A stretch of DNA of 64,000 nt. Origin: Leifsonia psychrotolerans (GTDB taxonomy: Bacteria > Actinomycetota > Actinomycetes > Actinomycetales > Microbacteriaceae). Shown here in pieces: positions 52,069 through 60,422 of this stretch; position 1 is the first letter of the stretch, and each line of letters begins with the position of its first letter. The translations under genes and the position numbers were made by a program. The DNA is taken from the NCBI RefSeq assembly GCF_013410665.1, contig NZ_JACCFM010000001.1, positions 2,728,001 through 2,792,000 on the forward strand, in the 5' to 3' direction. The notes under the pieces are model-generated. The model was not told the DNA's origin and ran no database searches. It was given only the letters and a program-made list of their open reading frames with translations.

Positions 52069-53588
52069 ACTGCGTCCTCCGCAGCCCGGCCACCGGCCAT
52101 GAGCAGGCCGAGTTCGGATTCGGTCGCGGTGGCAGCGTCGAGCTCCGCGACGATTCGCCCTTCGAACATCACAAGGATCCTTCCTGACAGGCTCAGAATT
52201 TCGGAGAGTTCGGCAGAAATCAGCAGAACCGCTCCCCCACGATCCCGGTACTCGGTGATCTCACGGTGAATTGATTCGATCGCGCCGACGTCCACGCCGC
52301 GCGTGGGCTGCTCGGAGATCAGAACGGGCGACTCGTAGTCGAGTTCACGCGCCACCACGATCTTCTGCAGGTTTCCACCGGAGAGCGTTCCGACTGCCGT
52401 GCTCGGCGAGGCGATCTTGATGCCGAAGCGTTTGATCAAACGTTGGGCCTGCTCGACCATGCGCGACCGACTCAACAGCCCGTGTTTGAGCAGTGGAGCT
52501 GTGCGGTGGTGCCCCATCGAGAGATTGAGCGCGGCATCCGCTGTGGGTGCCGTTCCGACGCCATGGCGGTCCTCGGGAATGTATGAGATGCCGGCATCGC
52601 GGCGCGCTCGCACCCCGCCGCTCGAGACGTCGTCGCTTCCGACCGTGACGGTACCGCCCGTGGTGCGGCGCATCCCCACGATGGCCTCAGCAAGTTCGGA
52701 TTGCCCGTTACCGGCGACACCGGCGATGCCGACGATTTCGCCCTTGTGCACCGTGAGGTCGACGTTGTCGACGGCGAGACGGTTGCCGTTTCCGGGTACT
52801 GTCACGCCGCGCACCGTCAAAATCGCCTCTCCAGGCGGGTTCGCGGCCGGGGCGGTCGACAGGTCGACATCACGCCCGACCATATGCCGAGTGATCTCTG
52901 CGGCAGAGCTCTCGGCCGTCACCAGACGGGCGACGACACGGCCATCGCGCAGAACAGTGACCCGGTCGGAGAGCTCCATGACTTCGCGCATCTTGTGCGT
53001 GATGAAAATGATCGTGCGGCCATCGGCTTTGAGGGCGCGCAGCACGTCGAAAAGCCGGTCGGTCTCTTGCGGAGTGAGCACCGCGGTCGGCTCATCGAGG
53101 ATGAGCACCTTCGCATCGCGGTACAGAGCCTTGATGATTTCGACCCGCTGCAGCACGCCGACCGGAACCGAGTCCACGCGTGCGGACGGATCGACGGCCA
53201 AACCGTAGCGCTCGGAGATCGCGGCGACCTGCGCCTTGGCCTCACGCTGATCGATCAAACCAGAACGGGTGGGCTCCTGCCCGAAGATCACGTTCTCGGC
53301 GATGGTCAGCGAGGGAAAAAGTTTGAATGATTGGAAAACCATGCCAATACCGGCCTGGATGGCATCTTGCGGAGAGGCGAAGTTCACCTTGTCGCCACGC
53401 ACGTAGATTTCGCCTTCATCAGGCTGGTACAGCCCAGCCAGAATCGACATCAGAATCGACTTGCCGGCACCGTTCTCGCCCATCAGGGCATGGATCTCAC
53501 CGGTTTCAACCGAAAAAGAGACGTTGTCGTCGGCGAGCACACCGGGGAACCGCTTGGTAATGCCCTGCATGTCAATTTCGAGCGTCAC
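52065..53588 (-). CDS. Nucleoside ABC transporter ATPase, two fused ABC domains
   Basis: The protein is 507 aa (YufO/RbsA-like). Domain 1 has Walker A GENGAGKSI, with Ile where Thr or Ser is usual, and Walker B VLILDEPTAVL. Its signature is atypical (VGVLQRVEII). Domain 2 has a degenerate Walker A (GVAGNGQSEL, Gln for Lys) but a good signature LSGGNLQKIVVARE. Domain asymmetry of this sort is normal for the family. It energises import by the two permeases and the BMP lipoprotein. Confidence 0.92.
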   Translation of the reverse strand: MTLEIDMQGITKRFPGVLADDNVSFSVETGEIHALMGENGAGKSILMSILAGLYQPDEGEIYVRGDKVNFASPQDAIQAGIGMVFQSFKLFPSLTIAENVIFGQEPTRSGLIDQREAKAQVAAISERYGLAVDPSARVDSVPVGVLQRVEIIKALYRDAKVLILDEPTAVLTPQETDRLFDVLRALKADGRTIIFITHKMREVMELSDRVTVLRDGRVVARLVTAESSAAEITRHMVGRDVDLSTAPAANPPGEAILTVRGVTVPGNGNRLAVDNVDLTVHKGEIVGIAGVAGNGQSELAEAIVGMRRTTGGTVTVGSDDVSSGGVRARRDAGISYIPEDRHGVGTAPTADAALNLSMGHHRTAPLLKHGLLSRSRMVEQAQRLIKRFGIKIASPSTAVGTLSGGNLQKIVVARELDYESPVLISEQPTRGVDVGAIESIHREITEYRDRGGAVLLISAELSEILSLSGRILVMFEGRIVAELDAATATESELGLLMAGGRAAEDAV

Positions 53589-53632
53589 GACTACTCCTCA
53601 AGAAATTCCCGTTGCCGTGCAACGAAGTCAAA

Positions 53633-53671
53633 GCTCTCGGATCGGCACGCAGTGCGTGCCGATCCGAGAGC
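53633..53671 (-). terminator. Intercistronic hairpin between the BMP lipoprotein and ATPase genes
   Basis: Perfect 18-bp arms (53633-53650, 53654-53671) around a 3-base loop, 29 bases after the BMP stop. Such stems after binding-protein genes usually raise binding-protein expression over the membrane components by partial termination or 3'-end protection. Confidence 0.75.
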
Positions 53672-53699
53672 AACTGCCGCTTTAGGCGACGAGTGGACC

Positions 53700-54749
53700 C
53701 TAGCCCTGCAGGGGGTCGGGAATGGTGATCTCGCCATCGATGATCTTCTGCTTGGCAGCAGCGAGCTGAGCGACGACGTCCGGGTGCTCCATGACGGTGC
53801 ACTGGCTGGTTTCGGCATCCTTCGACAGGCTGACGATGTCCATTCCACCCTCGGCCAGTCCGTACGAGCTCACGCCTTCGGCCGTTCCGTCGAGGATCTT
53901 GCCGATCTCGGAGACAAGCACAACGTTCGCGTACTTGAGCGAGCCGTCGCCGACGACGCCGGGAGCGTCGGGGCACTGGTTCACGTCGACGCCGTAGCTG
54001 GTGAAGCTCTGTGCGTCAGCGGCTTCAAAGATTCCGCCGTTCGAGCCTGCTCCCACAGCGAAGATCTGGTCACGGCCGGTGGCGGCCATGGCGAGCGCCT
54101 GCTCCTTGCCCTTGGCCGGGTCGGCGAACGGGTTCGTTCCACCGATGAACAGCTGCGAGTCTTCGATTGCCGGGTTGACGCTCTTCGCGCCGAGCGCGAA
54201 GGAGTCGGTGTAACGGTGCAGGAAGGGGATGTCGACCGAGGCGACCGAACCAATCTTGTTGGTCTTGGTCAGCGCGCCGGCCTCGATGCCGAGCAGGTAG
54301 GACGGCTCGTACTCACGGAAAACGGCACAGTGCAGGTTCGCCGGTGCGTCTGCCGGGCAGGCGTCGATGAGCAGGAATTCCTGGTCGGCGTTGGCTTCGG
54401 CGAATTCCTTCGACAGGTCTTCGTAGTTGAAGCCCATCATCGTGATGACGTCGGGGGCTTCACCCACGGCAGCCTCAAGGTTCGCCCGTGCGGTCTCGGC
54501 GTTGTTCTGGCCTTCGAAGACCTTGGAGGTGCCGCCGAACTTCTTGGCTGCTTCCTCGATGCCGACCTTGCCGGACTCGAGGAACTTGTTGATGCCGATC
54601 GGCTCGAAGGTGACGTAGATGAAAGACTTCTCCGTCTTTCCGTTGCTTACGTTGTCACCCGTGGCAGCTCCGCCTGCGGAACAACCGGTCAGCAGGAGTG
54701 CTCCTGCCGCGATGGCTGCGGAGATCCCTACGAATTTATGCGTCTTCAT
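53700..54749 (-). CDS. BMP family nucleoside-binding lipoprotein
   Basis: The protein is 349 aa. Signal peptide with lipobox LLLTGC (Cys23), then a periplasmic-binding fold of the Bmp/Med/PnrA type (FIYVTFEPIGINKFLESGKVGIEEAAKKFG, VITMMGFNYEDLSKEFAEA, IGSVASVDIPFLHRYTDSFALGAK, FAVGAGSNGGIFEAAD). PnrA-type proteins bind purine and other nucleosides. It is directly downstream of mtnA in the same operon. Confidence 0.9.
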   Translation of the reverse strand: MKTHKFVGISAAIAAGALLLTGCSAGGAATGDNVSNGKTEKSFIYVTFEPIGINKFLESGKVGIEEAAKKFGGTSKVFEGQNNAETARANLEAAVGEAPDVITMMGFNYEDLSKEFAEANADQEFLLIDACPADAPANLHCAVFREYEPSYLLGIEAGALTKTNKIGSVASVDIPFLHRYTDSFALGAKSVNPAIEDSQLFIGGTNPFADPAKGKEQALAMAATGRDQIFAVGAGSNGGIFEAADAQSFTSYGVDVNQCPDAPGVVGDGSLKYANVVLVSEIGKILDGTAEGVSSYGLAEGGMDIVSLSKDAETSQCTVMEHPDVVAQLAAAKQKIIDGEITIPDPLQG

Positions 54750-54773
54750 GGATGTTGTTGCCCCTTCGTTTGG

Positions 54774-55799
54774 TTAAACAGTACGCGTTGGACCGAGGTC
54801 GACATTACGCATGGTCTGGCCAAGAGCCGGCCGAACGATGCGACGATCGGTCACAATTGCCGTGATCAGATCGTGCGGCGTCACGTCGAACGCCGGATTG
54901 ACGGTGCGCGTGCCCTCGGGAGCGGTGCGCAGACCGGCGAAGTTGGTCACTTCCTCTGAACCGCGGTCTTCGATCTCGATGTCCTCACCGGTCTCGGTGT
55001 TGACGTCGACCGTGGACTCCGGAGCGACAACAATGAACGGCACGCCGGCACGCTGTGCGGCGAGCGCGAGCGAGAACGAGCCCACCTTGTTGGCCGTGTC
55101 GCCGTTGGCGGCAATGCGATCGGCGCCGATGAAAACGGCATCCGCGATTCCGCGCGAGAGCAAGAATGGGCCGGCCGAATCGACGAGGAGACGGAACGGT
55201 GCACCCATCTGGGTGAGCTCCCAGGCCGTCAGACGAGCGCCCTGCAGCAGCGGGCGAGTTTCGACCGGGAATGCTTCTTCAAGCCAGCCCTGTTCGAAGA
55301 TCGTCTGGATGACGCCGAGCGCCGTTCCGCGCTCGACCGCGGCCAGGCCACCGGTGTTGCAAATGGTCATGATGCGGGCCTTCTCGCGCGTGACGAGCGA
55401 GCGCACCAGGTCGGCCCCGTAGAGGCCCATCGAGATGGATGCGGCGACGTCTTCATCGCGAATGGCGAGCGCCTCGGTCAGAACGGCCGCCGGCCCCTCG
55501 TCAATGCGCTTCATCACACGGTCGACGCCCCAGGACAGGTTGACGGCGGTCGGACGCGCTTCGCGCAGCAGCGCAGCGTTCGCATGCACCTCGTCGAGGC
55601 TCGACGCCTGCTGGGCAATCATTGCCACACCGAGGGCACCGGCTACACCGAGGGCCGGCGCGCCGCGCACGGCCAGACGCTGGATGTCGACGATCAAATC
55701 GTCCAGCGTGGTGATCCGTCGCTTCTCGAGTGCGCCGGGCAGTCGGGTCTGGTCGATGAGCTCAATAGCTCCATCAATCCAGTCGATGGTGCGAACCAT
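54774..55799 (-). CDS. mtnA: S-methyl-5-thioribose-1-phosphate isomerase-like protein
   Basis: The protein is 341 aa of the eIF2B-like isomerase family. MtnA catalytic residues are present: Cys147 in IMTICNTGGLA and Asp227 in IGADRIAANGDTANKVG, with RGAPALGVAGA near residue 45. It converts 5-methylthioribose-1-phosphate, or 5-deoxyribose-1-phosphate in DHAP-shunt homologues, to the ribulose-1-phosphate. No mtnK, mtnB, mtnC or mtnD is nearby, so the methionine salvage route is not encoded here. Operon head with importer genes; candidate promoter and operator directly upstream. Confidence 0.88.
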   Translation of the reverse strand: MVRTIDWIDGAIELIDQTRLPGALEKRRITTLDDLIVDIQRLAVRGAPALGVAGALGVAMIAQQASSLDEVHANAALLREARPTAVNLSWGVDRVMKRIDEGPAAVLTEALAIRDEDVAASISMGLYGADLVRSLVTREKARIMTICNTGGLAAVERGTALGVIQTIFEQGWLEEAFPVETRPLLQGARLTAWELTQMGAPFRLLVDSAGPFLLSRGIADAVFIGADRIAANGDTANKVGSFSLALAAQRAGVPFIVVAPESTVDVNTETGEDIEIEDRGSEEVTNFAGLRTAPEGTRTVNPAFDVTPHDLITAIVTDRRIVRPALGQTMRNVDLGPTRTV

Positions 55800-55822
55800 G
55801 TGTTTCCTTTCGGTTGACAGAT

Positions 55823-55832
55823 GTCATACAAC
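55823..55832. promoter_or_regulatory. Candidate GntR operator, site 2
   Basis: GTCATACAAC lies just downstream of the predicted transcription start of the mtnA operon, a position where bound repressor would block it. It matches sites 1 and 3. Confidence 0.5.
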
Positions 55833-55839
55833 TGGGGCC

Positions 55840-55868
55840 AGCCTAGTATTTGCCCTCGAGCCCGTCAA
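55840..55868 (-). promoter_or_regulatory. Promoter of the mtnA-BMP-ABC operon
   Basis: On the minus strand TTGACG (55863-55868) is separated by 17 bases from TAGGCT (55840-55845), a good actinobacterial sigma-70 pair. Operator site 2 follows within about 10 bases of the expected +1. Confidence 0.55.
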
Positions 55869-55910
55869 CAAACCAAAGCAACCTGCCAGATCACGATGTG
55901 ACCCGCCCTG

Positions 55911-57137
55911 TCAGCGCGGGCGTGGCACGATCTTCGAAGTCCAGAGTCCGCTGAAAAGAATCAGCGTCGCCGCACCGGTCACGACCCAGAATGCGTGCGA
56001 ATATCCGGATGCGTCGGCGAGCGCCCCGGCGATCGGCGCGCTCACTGCGGTGCCGGCCACGAGTCCGCTCGACATCAGTGTCATCACAACCGTCACACGA
56101 TCGGTCGGGGCGGTGTACGACGCGACGGCGAAGATGCTCACCAGAGCCGGCCCGACGCCGAGGCCGATGCAGAACATCGTGATGAGCAGCGCCGGAACCG
56201 AGTGCACCATCGGCAGGAAGAGTGAGCCCATGAGCACGATTGCGGCACCGGCGACCCAGCGCCACGGCAGCCAGAACCGGGAGGGCAGCGCGGCGGTGGC
56301 CAATGCCGTCAATGCCGAGCCGATTCCCATCGCACCGTAGAGGAAACCAGCGTCGGCGACGTTGCCTCGCTCCCCGGCAAAGGCCGTCACGGCGGTCAGC
56401 ATCGCACCGAACACCATACCCACGCTCAACATGCCGAACACGGGCACCGAGACCCGGGGGTTGAAAAGCTTCTTCATCGGGGTGCGCAGGGCGCGCGCGA
56501 TACCGTTCGGTTTCACCGCCTCGACGGTTCGGTGGTTCGCAAACCAGCTCACGAAGATGAAGGTCACGACGGCGGCCACAATCAGTGGGGAGTACTCGCC
56601 CCACACGAGTGCGGCGGCACCCACCGCGACGGGTCCGAAAACGAAGGTCAGTTCATCCGCCATCGACTCCCAGCCCATCGCGGCGGCGAGCGTGCGGTCG
56701 GCCCCCGGAGCACCATGCTGTGCCTGCACCAGGGCGATCCATCGTGCCCGCGCCAACGGCCCGACCTGCGGTGCGCTGAATCCGATCAGGAACGACAACA
56801 GCAGAATGAAGCCCAGGTGACTGTCGATCTTCACCAGTCCGACGAGACCGAGCATGACAAGGCCGTTGAACACTCCAACCACCTGCACCACCACACGTTG
56901 CCCGTAACGATCGGCCAGGGCGCCGACCAGCGGCGCTCCGATGGCCGAACCGAGGCCCAGCGCGCCCGAGGCGATTCCGCCCTCGCCATAGGAATCCCGA
57001 GCCCAGGCGACAAGCAGCGTGACACCGACCGTGAACATGGCCAGAGGAAACCGCGCCAGGAAGCCCAGTGGCAGAAAGACGTAGCCGGCAAGCCGCGGCA
57101 ATCCGCGGTAACCACCGCGCTGGTCGTCGCTCGTCAC
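55911..57137 (-). CDS. MFS transporter
   Basis: The protein is 408 aa with about 12 membrane segments. The loop between helices 2 and 3 reads GAPLVGALADRYGQRVVVQ, the MFS signature, with an equivalent in the second half. It starts two bases after the amidohydrolase stop, so the two are co-transcribed. It may export a purine product or aldehyde, or import a nucleoside. Direction unknown. Confidence 0.87.
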   Translation of the reverse strand: MTSDDQRGGYRGLPRLAGYVFLPLGFLARFPLAMFTVGVTLLVAWARDSYGEGGIASGALGLGSAIGAPLVGALADRYGQRVVVQVVGVFNGLVMLGLVGLVKIDSHLGFILLLSFLIGFSAPQVGPLARARWIALVQAQHGAPGADRTLAAAMGWESMADELTFVFGPVAVGAAALVWGEYSPLIVAAVVTFIFVSWFANHRTVEAVKPNGIARALRTPMKKLFNPRVSVPVFGMLSVGMVFGAMLTAVTAFAGERGNVADAGFLYGAMGIGSALTALATAALPSRFWLPWRWVAGAAIVLMGSLFLPMVHSVPALLITMFCIGLGVGPALVSIFAVASYTAPTDRVTVVMTLMSSGLVAGTAVSAPIAGALADASGYSHAFWVVTGAATLILFSGLWTSKIVPRPR

Positions 57138-57139
57138 GG

Positions 57140-58477
57140 TCAGCCCTCGTGCGCGGCCGAGTGTGCGAGCAGCGAGGCGGCCGCGAGCTCTCGCAGGATT
57201 GTGGGCTCATCCGCCGTCAGCAGTGCACGATCGCGCACCACGACACGGCCGTCGCTCACCGTGTGTCGCACGTCAGACGCCGATGCGCCATAGACGATGC
57301 GCGACCACGGGTCGGGGGTCGGCGCACTCGCGAGGGTGTCGGTGTGCACCACCTGGATGTCGGCGCGCATGCCGACGGCGAGGGTGCCGACATCCGTCAG
57401 CCCGAGGCTGCGCGCACCGTCGGCGGTGCCGAGACGCACGGCACGCTCGGCGTTGATCAGTGTCGGGTCCTGCGAGACGCCCTTGTGCAGAAGCGCGGCC
57501 ATGCGCACCGTCTGCATCATGTCGAGGCTGCCCGTGGATGCCGCGCCGTCGGTGCCGAGCGCGACGCTCGCTCCCGCGGCGAGCAGGTCGGGCACGCGCG
57601 CAATGCCGCAGGCGATCTTGAGGTTCGAAATGGGCGCGTGCGCGACGGTGGCGCCGATGCGGGCGATCGTGGCGATCTCGTCGTCGGTGAGGTGCACCGC
57701 GTGGGCGAGAACCGTTGTGTCGGTGACCAGTCCAGCCTCATCGAGGACGGCGAGTGGGCGGGCGTCGTGCTGTGCGGCGACGAGGGCGATCTCGCCGCTG
57801 CTCTCGGCGCAGTGCGTGTGGATGCGGGCACCGAACCGGGCCGCGAGTTCGCTCACGCGACGCAGCTGTTCGCTGCCCAACGTGTACGCGGAGTGCGGCA
57901 TGAGCCAGAGGTTGTCGTTGGGCGCATCCGCACGGTTCTCGGTCAGGATTCGTTCGGCCTGCACGAGCATGGCGTCGAAGTCGTTGCCCTCGGGGTCGAC
58001 GTCGCCCATCAGCGTCGGGCCGTTGATCAGGCGAAAGCCCAGCTCGCGGGCGACGGCACGCGAGGTCTGCGGGTACCAGTACATGTCGAGGGCCGTCGTG
58101 GTGCCGCCCAGCAGGCTCTCGGCCATTGCCGCGCGGGCGCCGATCGCAACGGTCTCTGCACTCAGAACGCGACGCTCTGCGCCGATCAGACGGTCAAGGA
58201 AGGTCTCGAGCGTGACGTCGTCTGTCGCACCCCGGAACAGGTTCATGGCGAGGTGCGCGTGGGTGTTCACCCATCCCGGCAGCGCACTGCACCCCGCGCC
58301 GTCGAGCACCTCCGTGGCGGTGTAGCGGGCCGAGATCTGCGGCTCGTCGCCGATGCCCACGATCACGCCGTCGTTGATGGCGATCGCACCGGCCGTGATC
58401 ACGGTGCCCGCCTCATCGACGGTGAGAATCGTGTCGGCTCGAACAATCAGGTCAATGGATTCGCGCGTCTCGGTCAT
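57140..58477 (-). CDS. Amidohydrolase, 5-methylthioadenosine/S-adenosylhomocysteine deaminase-like
   Basis: The protein is 445 aa. Metal and catalytic motifs of the ATZ/TRZ/MtaD branch are present: NTHAHLAMNLFRG (His73, His75), IHTHCAES, LAHAVHLTDDE and ALGTDGAAS. Family members deaminate 5'-methylthioadenosine, S-adenosylhomocysteine and 5'-deoxyadenosine (DadD) to the inosine forms. With the phosphorylase and MtnA in the same locus, a 5'-modified adenosine is the likely substrate. Divergent from the class II aldolase gene. Confidence 0.87.
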   Translation of the reverse strand: MTETRESIDLIVRADTILTVDEAGTVITAGAIAINDGVIVGIGDEPQISARYTATEVLDGAGCSALPGWVNTHAHLAMNLFRGATDDVTLETFLDRLIGAERRVLSAETVAIGARAAMAESLLGGTTTALDMYWYPQTSRAVARELGFRLINGPTLMGDVDPEGNDFDAMLVQAERILTENRADAPNDNLWLMPHSAYTLGSEQLRRVSELAARFGARIHTHCAESSGEIALVAAQHDARPLAVLDEAGLVTDTTVLAHAVHLTDDEIATIARIGATVAHAPISNLKIACGIARVPDLLAAGASVALGTDGAASTGSLDMMQTVRMAALLHKGVSQDPTLINAERAVRLGTADGARSLGLTDVGTLAVGMRADIQVVHTDTLASAPTPDPWSRIVYGASASDVRHTVSDGRVVVRDRALLTADEPTILRELAAASLLAHSAAHEG

Positions 58478-58599
58478 GGTGGCTCCTTCTGTAGTGCGGG
58501 GAATGCTCCCCCGCAGAACACGCGCACCACGCGACCAACACCATCGGTGTGAACTTCGGTCTCAGCCTCGGCCGTGGCCGTGCGCGGACGTCAGTGACA

Positions 58600-58609
58600 G
58601 TTGTAGGAC
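58600..58609. promoter_or_regulatory. Candidate GntR operator, site 3
   Basis: GTTGTAGGAC on the plus strand (GTCCTACAAC on the minus) lies in the divergent space between the amidohydrolase and class II aldolase genes. It is flanked by an outer ACGTCA / TGACGT inverted repeat. One base differs from site 2. Confidence 0.5.
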
Positions 58610-58704
58610 AAGTGACGTTCGACGACGTGTTGATTTTGCTAGAGTATGGCCCACCGTCGCAGTTCGTCAAATAGTTTTGAGTGCCGCCACCTCGAGAGGC
58701 CACC

Positions 58705-59334
58705 ATGCAATTCCATCACACAGACCTTGTCGATCAGCTGATCGCCGCGGGCCGTACCGTCGTCGAACGCGGCCTCGCCCTCGCCAGCGGCGGCAACCTC
58801 TCGGCCCGCGTTCCCGGCTCCGACAGTTTTATCGTGACGCGCTCCGGGGCCTGGCTCAACAGTCTGGTCCCGGACGACTTCTCGGTGCTCGGCCCTGACG
58901 GCCAGGTGATCTCCGGCAGCGCGCATCCGTCGTCGGAGTGGAAGCTGCACGCCTACAGCTACCAAGCCCGTCCCGATGCGAATGCGATCGTGCACGTGCA
59001 CCCGCAGATGGCCGTGTTGCTGGATGCGCTCGGCGCCGAGATTCGCCTGATCACGCTGGACCACGCCTATTACGTGCGGTCGGTCGGTCGAACCCCTTAC
59101 TACCCGAACGGTTCCGACGAGCTGGCGCGCACGGCTGCCGAGCAGGCACGCGAGCACGATTGCGTGATTCAGGGCAACCACGGCTGTTCGACGCTGGGGG
59201 CGAATGTCGAGATGGCACTGCGGCGCGCGCTGAACCTTGAGGAGGCGGCGACTCTCACCTACCGCGCCCTCGCCCTGGGCGACACGACGACGGCGTTCCC
59301 GCGCGACGCGTTTGAGGGGCTCGCGCACAGCTAG
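58705..59334 (+). CDS. Class II aldolase (fuculose-phosphate aldolase / DrdA-like)
   Basis: The protein is 209 aa from ATG 58705 (GAGAGG six bases upstream); an in-frame GTG at 58681 would add eight residues. Zinc ligands and acid are visible: Glu78 (SSEWKLH), His97 and His99 (IVHVHP), His159 (QGNHGCS), with the phosphate-binding SGGNLSARV and RSGAWL. It cleaves a ketose-1-phosphate to DHAP and an aldehyde. With MtnA in the same regulon, 5-deoxyribulose-1-phosphate (DHAP + acetaldehyde) or its methylthio analogue is the inferred substrate. Confidence 0.88.
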   Translation: MQFHHTDLVDQLIAAGRTVVERGLALASGGNLSARVPGSDSFIVTRSGAWLNSLVPDDFSVLGPDGQVISGSAHPSSEWKLHAYSYQARPDANAIVHVHPQMAVLLDALGAEIRLITLDHAYYVRSVGRTPYYPNGSDELARTAAEQAREHDCVIQGNHGCSTLGANVEMALRRALNLEEAATLTYRALALGDTTTAFPRDAFEGLAHS

Positions 59335-59399
59335 CTGAGCGCCGATCGGCTCGGAAACGCCCCGTTGCCGAGCCCCCGCCCTGACCGTAGTGTCACAGC

Positions 59400-60389
59400 A
59401 TGACGACTCGAGAAGTGCGATTGACGTCGCTGCCCCACGGCAGTATCACGGCCGAGAACTTTGGCGTGTTCGACGCCGACATGGGCCGGGCAGAATCAGG
59501 ACAAGTGCGGGTGCGAGTGCGGCGCCTGGGAGTCAATGCCGGTCTTGCCGGGCGGATCGGCGGCTCGGCAACGGCGTACGGTCCCGGAATCGGCGTGGGC
59601 GATGTTCCCGCCAGCGATGCCATCGTCGAGGTCATCGACTCGACCGACCCCGCCTTTCGACCGGGAGATCTGGCGGTGGGAAAGAGCCCGTGGCGAATCG
59701 AGTCGGTGCTCGACTCCGCCGACCTGCGCGCGATACCCCGTCCGAAATCCGACGACGAGCTCACCTCGTACCTGACGATCCTCGGGCACGTCGGGTTCAC
59801 CGCCTACACGGGCTTGACCCAGTTCGGCGAGGTGCGCTCCAGTGACGTTGTCGCAATCTCCGGGGCGGCCGGCGGTGTCGGCAGTTGCGCGGTTCAATTC
59901 GCCAAGGCCCGCGGCGCGACCGTCATCGGCATCGCGGGTTCCGCACAGAAGGTCGCGCTGTTGACAGACGTGCTCGGTGCCGACCGCGCCATCAACCGCC
60001 ACGACGGAGCGGTCGTCGACCAGTTGCGCCACGCGGCGCCCGGCGGAATCGACCTGTTCTACGACAACGTCGGCGGGGAACAACTCGAGGCCGCCCTCGA
60101 GGTCTTGAACCCGCACGGGCGCGTGGTGATTTGCGGGGCCATCGGGCAGCCAGCCGGCCCTGCTAACTACCGCAACCTGATCTATCAGGAACTGACCATG
60201 CGCGGGTTCACCGTCACGGCGCACGAGGAGGGCCGCCCGGCCTTCGAGGCCGAAGTCGGTGCCTGGCTGCGCGAGGGAGTGGTGCAGAGTGTGCACACGC
60301 TCTACGCCGGCCTGGACAGAATTCCGGATGCGTTCGCGTCGATGCTGAGCGGCGGAACGACGGGGCGGGCCATCGTCACACTGGACTGA
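59400..60389 (+). CDS. MDR superfamily NAD(P)H-dependent oxidoreductase
   Basis: The protein is 329 aa, zinc-free quinone-oxidoreductase/curcumin-reductase type. The cofactor site is ISGAAGGVGSCAVQFAKARGATVIGIAGS, with the YDNVGGEQLEAAL and GRVVICGAI stretches further on. It lies 65 bases after the aldolase gene on the same strand, so it could reduce an aldehyde or enone from that pathway, but may be independent. Confidence 0.87.
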   Translation: MTTREVRLTSLPHGSITAENFGVFDADMGRAESGQVRVRVRRLGVNAGLAGRIGGSATAYGPGIGVGDVPASDAIVEVIDSTDPAFRPGDLAVGKSPWRIESVLDSADLRAIPRPKSDDELTSYLTILGHVGFTAYTGLTQFGEVRSSDVVAISGAAGGVGSCAVQFAKARGATVIGIAGSAQKVALLTDVLGADRAINRHDGAVVDQLRHAAPGGIDLFYDNVGGEQLEAALEVLNPHGRVVICGAIGQPAGPANYRNLIYQELTMRGFTVTAHEEGRPAFEAEVGAWLREGVVQSVHTLYAGLDRIPDAFASMLSGGTTGRAIVTLD

Positions 60390-60422
60390 CACCCACGCTG
60401 ACAGCGGTGTTATTGTGCGGAT

